From DUZB01 sp964407525 (GTDB lineage Bacteria > Desulfobacterota > DSM-4660 > Desulfatiglandales > Desulfatiglandaceae): a stretch of 15,940 bases of DNA. A program made the translations under genes and the position numbers. Shown here in pieces: positions 14,389 to 15,940 of this stretch. The stretch spans positions 1-15,940 of the forward strand of contig CAYOWC010000090.1 of NCBI GenBank assembly GCA_964407525.1, in the 5' to 3' direction. Each line of letters opens with the position of its first letter. Positions within the stretch are counted from its first letter, which is position 1. The notes under the pieces were generated by a model. The model saw only the letters and a list, made by a program, of their open reading frames with translations. It was not told the origin of the DNA and made no database searches.

Positions 14389-14769
14389 CTAACTGCGAAC
14401 GAAATCCCAGGCCTTATCCATATCGGCCACATCAAAATACTTTTCGACCAATTCTTTTTTCGGGCTGCCCAAGAGCATATTGTCCAACTCAATCAGGACT
14501 TTTTCCAGTTTGCTGTGTCCCACCACCGCGATATGGCGAAGATTTTTCATGTGCGAAAGGGCGTACTTGGCATCCGCGTAAAAAGCGCCCAATTCACTTT
14601 TCCCAAAATCCAACTGATCAATCTTCATAAGGAAATTCAGTTTGTCATACCCCTCGGAGAGTTTATCGTCACAGATCTTTTTTAATTCCTCAATATCCTT
14701 TTTAACATATCCACCGATCACCTCAACACCCAGAACATTGCCTTCACTTCCTTCCAGAATCTCAAACAT
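14389..14769 (-). CDS. SpoIIAA-like STAS/SEC14-type domain protein
   Basis: This intact 126-residue soluble protein starts after AGGAGGG (minus strand, 14774–14780, spacing 4). It matches the SpoIIAA-like family in overall plan. An opening strand (MFEILEGSEGNVLGVEVIGG) leads to helix KKDIEELKKICDDKL. The strand LNFLMKIDQLDFGK is followed by a helix ending in ADAKYALSHMKNLRHIAVVG, and the conserved end is VEKYFDVADMDKAWDFVRS. Members have a SEC14/STAS-like fold and no proven enzymatic activity; a ligand-binding or stress role is often suggested. It follows a 118-residue unknown gene on the same strand but is separated from it by a terminator-like hairpin, so it is probably transcribed alone. 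Confidence 0.85.
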   Translation of the reverse strand: MFEILEGSEGNVLGVEVIGGYVKKDIEELKKICDDKLSEGYDKLNFLMKIDQLDFGKSELGAFYADAKYALSHMKNLRHIAVVGHSKLEKVLIELDNMLLGSPKKELVEKYFDVADMDKAWDFVRS

Positions 14770-14789
14770 AGTTCCCTCCTTTGACTATA

Positions 14790-14823
14790 GAAAAATGTAA
14801 ACAAGCACCCGGATTGCTCCGGG
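14790..14823 (-). terminator. Intrinsic terminator of the 118-residue gene
   Basis: Read leftward, CCCGGA-GCAA-TCCGGG (14808–14823) is a perfect six-pair hairpin with a four-base loop. It is followed by TGCTTGTTTACATTTTT. It lies 51 bases past the stop at 14874, between this gene and the SpoIIAA-like gene. Confidence 0.62.
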
Positions 14824-14873
14824 CGGCACGGGCCGAAATCACCAAAGTTCTTACAGACTGTTTATGAGAAAGT

Positions 14874-15230
14874 TTAGGCCAGCATAGTTTTAGGGAGATG
14901 CTCTACCCAGGCTTCCTGACCAAAGGCTTTTTCAAAGCTCTTTGAAAGACCCGTCAATCCTTCCATATCTTTTGTCTCCACAACAAGATCGGAATCGTCG
15001 AGAATCTTCAGTTTACCATAACGGTTGAGAATTTTCAAAGCCTGGAACACATCTACAGTAAACCATCCCTTCATCCGTTGAAGGAGTTCTTCTCCCTTTA
15101 AATTACGTTCGATTGTTAAATCAACGACTCGCTGTTTGGCTTCCCAGCCAATGGCCGCAGGCCGTTTTAAAACCGGCCTGACCGGGTCATGCATCGCCGC
15201 ACACGTAAACCATACCATTGCCCTTTCCAT
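14874..15230 (-). CDS. Uncharacterised 118-residue protein
   Basis: I do not recognise the family. The start ATG at 15230 follows GGAGAG (minus strand) at close spacing. The N-terminus, MERAMVWFTCAAMHDPVRPV, has two cysteines and no clear signal peptide. From about residue 30 the protein looks like one small alpha/beta domain, with a basic-helix stretch (WEAKQRVVDLTIERNLKGEE) and then MKGWFTVDVFQALKILNRYG. That arrangement could be winged-helix-like, but this is a guess. The end EAWVEHLPKTMLA is hydrophilic. It lies 29 bases after the GIY-YIG gene on the same strand and is probably cotranscribed. Good start signals, an intact frame and a following terminator support a real gene. Confidence 0.65.
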   Translation of the reverse strand: MERAMVWFTCAAMHDPVRPVLKRPAAIGWEAKQRVVDLTIERNLKGEELLQRMKGWFTVDVFQALKILNRYGKLKILDDSDLVVETKDMEGLTGLSKSFEKAFGQEAWVEHLPKTMLA

Positions 15231-15259
15231 TTTCTCTCCAGCTCTGAATTGTTTCGATA

Positions 15260-15541
15260 TTAAGGCACTGCGTTATAACCGGAAGACCAGATCAACTGCA
15301 GTTTCCGTTGCCGACTGAACCGCTTTAACCGGCATTCGCGACTGGCGGCGGCAGAACGGGATGGGACTTCCTCAATGTAAGCCAGTGAAACAGGACGACG
15401 CGATCGGGTGTATTTGGCGCCTTTCATCCCGCTGTTGTGCTCTGCAAGACGCTTCTGGGGATCCCTGGCAATACCGGTATAGATTGTTTCATCCTTGCAG
15501 ATGAGCATATACACATACCAAGGGGTACTCTTATTTTTCAT
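15260..15541 (-). CDS. GIY-YIG domain protein of the UPF0213/YhbQ type
   Basis: This 93-residue protein is essentially one GIY-YIG nuclease domain. It shows WYVYMLICKDETIYTG (Tyr9/Tyr11 and Tyr21-Thr-Gly for the two motif strands), then RDPQKRLAEHNSG with Arg31 and His35. GAKYTRSRRPVSLAYIEE follows, and SRSAAASRECRLKRF carries Glu69, the usual metal ligand. Single-domain members of this type are widespread; DNA cleavage is assumed from the fold, and the cellular role is poorly defined. The ATG at 15541 has GGAAGAG directly against it, so spacing is poor and translation may be weak or start slightly differently. It leads a leftward pair with the 118-residue gene. Confidence 0.9.
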   Translation of the reverse strand: MKNKSTPWYVYMLICKDETIYTGIARDPQKRLAEHNSGMKGAKYTRSRRPVSLAYIEEVPSRSAAASRECRLKRFSRQRKLQLIWSSGYNAVP

Positions 15542-15702
15542 CTCTTCCGTTCAGTCAATGGCTACCAGTTCAATATGATCGAGAGTACCTTTATAGTGAA
15601 TTTGGACGGAATCGCCGCTTTTTGCCTGAGTCATATGGTTCTCAAAAAAAAGTTTTTGGTTCAACGCGGATTAGCGTGAAGAATCCCTTTTTCCGGAACC
15701 GA

Positions 15703-15729
15703 GGTGTCAGGTTTCGGGTGTCAGGTTTC
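15703..15729 (+). repeat. Tandem GGTGTCAGGTTTC repeat
   Basis: Two exact 13-base copies with period 14 form the left inner arm of the nested element. The unit GGTGTCAGG reappears inverted at 15817–15832. Confidence 0.8.
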
Positions 15730-15816
15730 AGTACCAACTATCCCTAAATTTCGCAATTTTAATTAGTATAACTATTTGTTATTACATAGAATAAGATGAA
15801 TGTGACCGGGTTTTCT

Positions 15817-15832
15817 CCTGACACCTGACACC
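15817..15832 (-). repeat. Inverted counterpart of the GGTGTCAGG repeat
   Basis: CCTGACA occurs twice in a row (period 7) and is followed by CC, giving two overlapping copies of CCTGACACC, the exact complement of GGTGTCAGG on the left inner arm. Confidence 0.78.
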
Positions 15833-15940
15833 TGGGATCTGAGCATGTTCTATTCAACAACTGATAAGAATATCACGTTAATCCGCGATGAGCCATAATT
15901 AAGATGCGACCCTTTGCAGTTCACTATTCGATAGTTCTCC

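Larger units (their letters stand above)
15658..15894. repeat. Nested inverted-repeat element (MITE- or REP-like)
   Basis: The outer arms are 21 bases and match at 18 positions when one is reverse-complemented. The left arm (15658–15678) contains CGCGGATTAGCGTG; the right arm (15874–15894) contains CACGTTAATCCGCG. Inside are two copies of GGTGTCAGGTTTC (15703–15715 and 15717–15729). On the right is the opposite-strand form, CCTGACA repeated with period 7 (15817–15832). The core of about 85 bases is AT-rich. No coding capacity is seen. Confidence 0.6.
15542..15940. other. Terminal intergenic region dominated by a nested repeat element
   Basis: I see no convincing gene between the GIY-YIG start and the window end. 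The region contains the inverted-repeat structure at 15658–15894 with an AT-rich core. The frame on the plus strand into 15679 is antisense to GIY-YIG at its beginning and shows no motif. Confidence 0.5.

Noticed and set aside
15703..15832. CRISPR array
   Set aside because: Only two short direct copies with no spacers, and the opposite copies are inverted; this does not fit a CRISPR repeat-spacer pattern.
1..15940. tRNA or rRNA genes
   Set aside because: I saw no cloverleaf-like GGTTCRA/TPsiC context or rRNA-like sequence; the single GGTTCAA at 15658 belongs to an inverted-repeat arm without an acceptor stem.

Overview
The window looks like an accessory, partly decaying stretch of a mesophilic anaerobe's chromosome, most plausibly a Desulfobacterota (sulfate-reducer-like) genome. 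The hints are a PAS–coiled-coil–LuxR regulator with a CxxC PAS insert, a flavin/Fe-S dehydratase of the 4-hydroxybutyryl-CoA dehydratase family, a SpoIIAA-like STAS protein, and intergenic repeats containing GGTGTCAGG. The taxon is inferred from gene content only; no marker gene is present.

Left third (1–5240): a defence-island-like region with two divergent units. Leftward is a tight operon of an XRE regulator, a RadC/JAB protein and a type I-style DNA methylase with an HsdR_N-like front end. The methylase is broken by a frameshift and lacks its usual C-terminus. Rightward is a strongly promoted pair: an OLD/RecF-like AAA ATPase and, overlapping it by 4 bases, a small TOPRIM/DUF4276-like protein. 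This pair is the best candidate for an anti-phage or other ATPase–nuclease system.

Middle (5240–8125): a gene graveyard with one live cassette. A 5'-truncated proline/sodium symporter is followed by an intact AbrB-type antitoxin and PIN toxin pair with a candidate operator. Next come an unidentified leftward reading frame, a PAS–EAL relic with an internal deletion and an amber codon, and a possible TRAP small-permease scrap.

Centre-right (8125–11740): well-kept genes at higher GC. They are a DUF1835 protein, a PAS–LuxR regulator, and the dehydratase-family enzyme. The enzyme keeps the cluster ligands but differs at several residues recalled as catalytic in the reference enzyme.

Right (12130–13910): leftward ureE–ureF–ureG, every one interrupted by a small indel, with no urease structural gene in the window. 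A 480-base AT-rich gap with a perfect hairpin follows. Then come a SpoIIAA-like protein, a 118-residue unknown and a GIY-YIG protein, all leftward. The end (15658–15894) is a nested inverted-repeat element. Intact neighbours make true decay more likely than poor sequence for the ure genes, but consensus error cannot be excluded from sequence alone.
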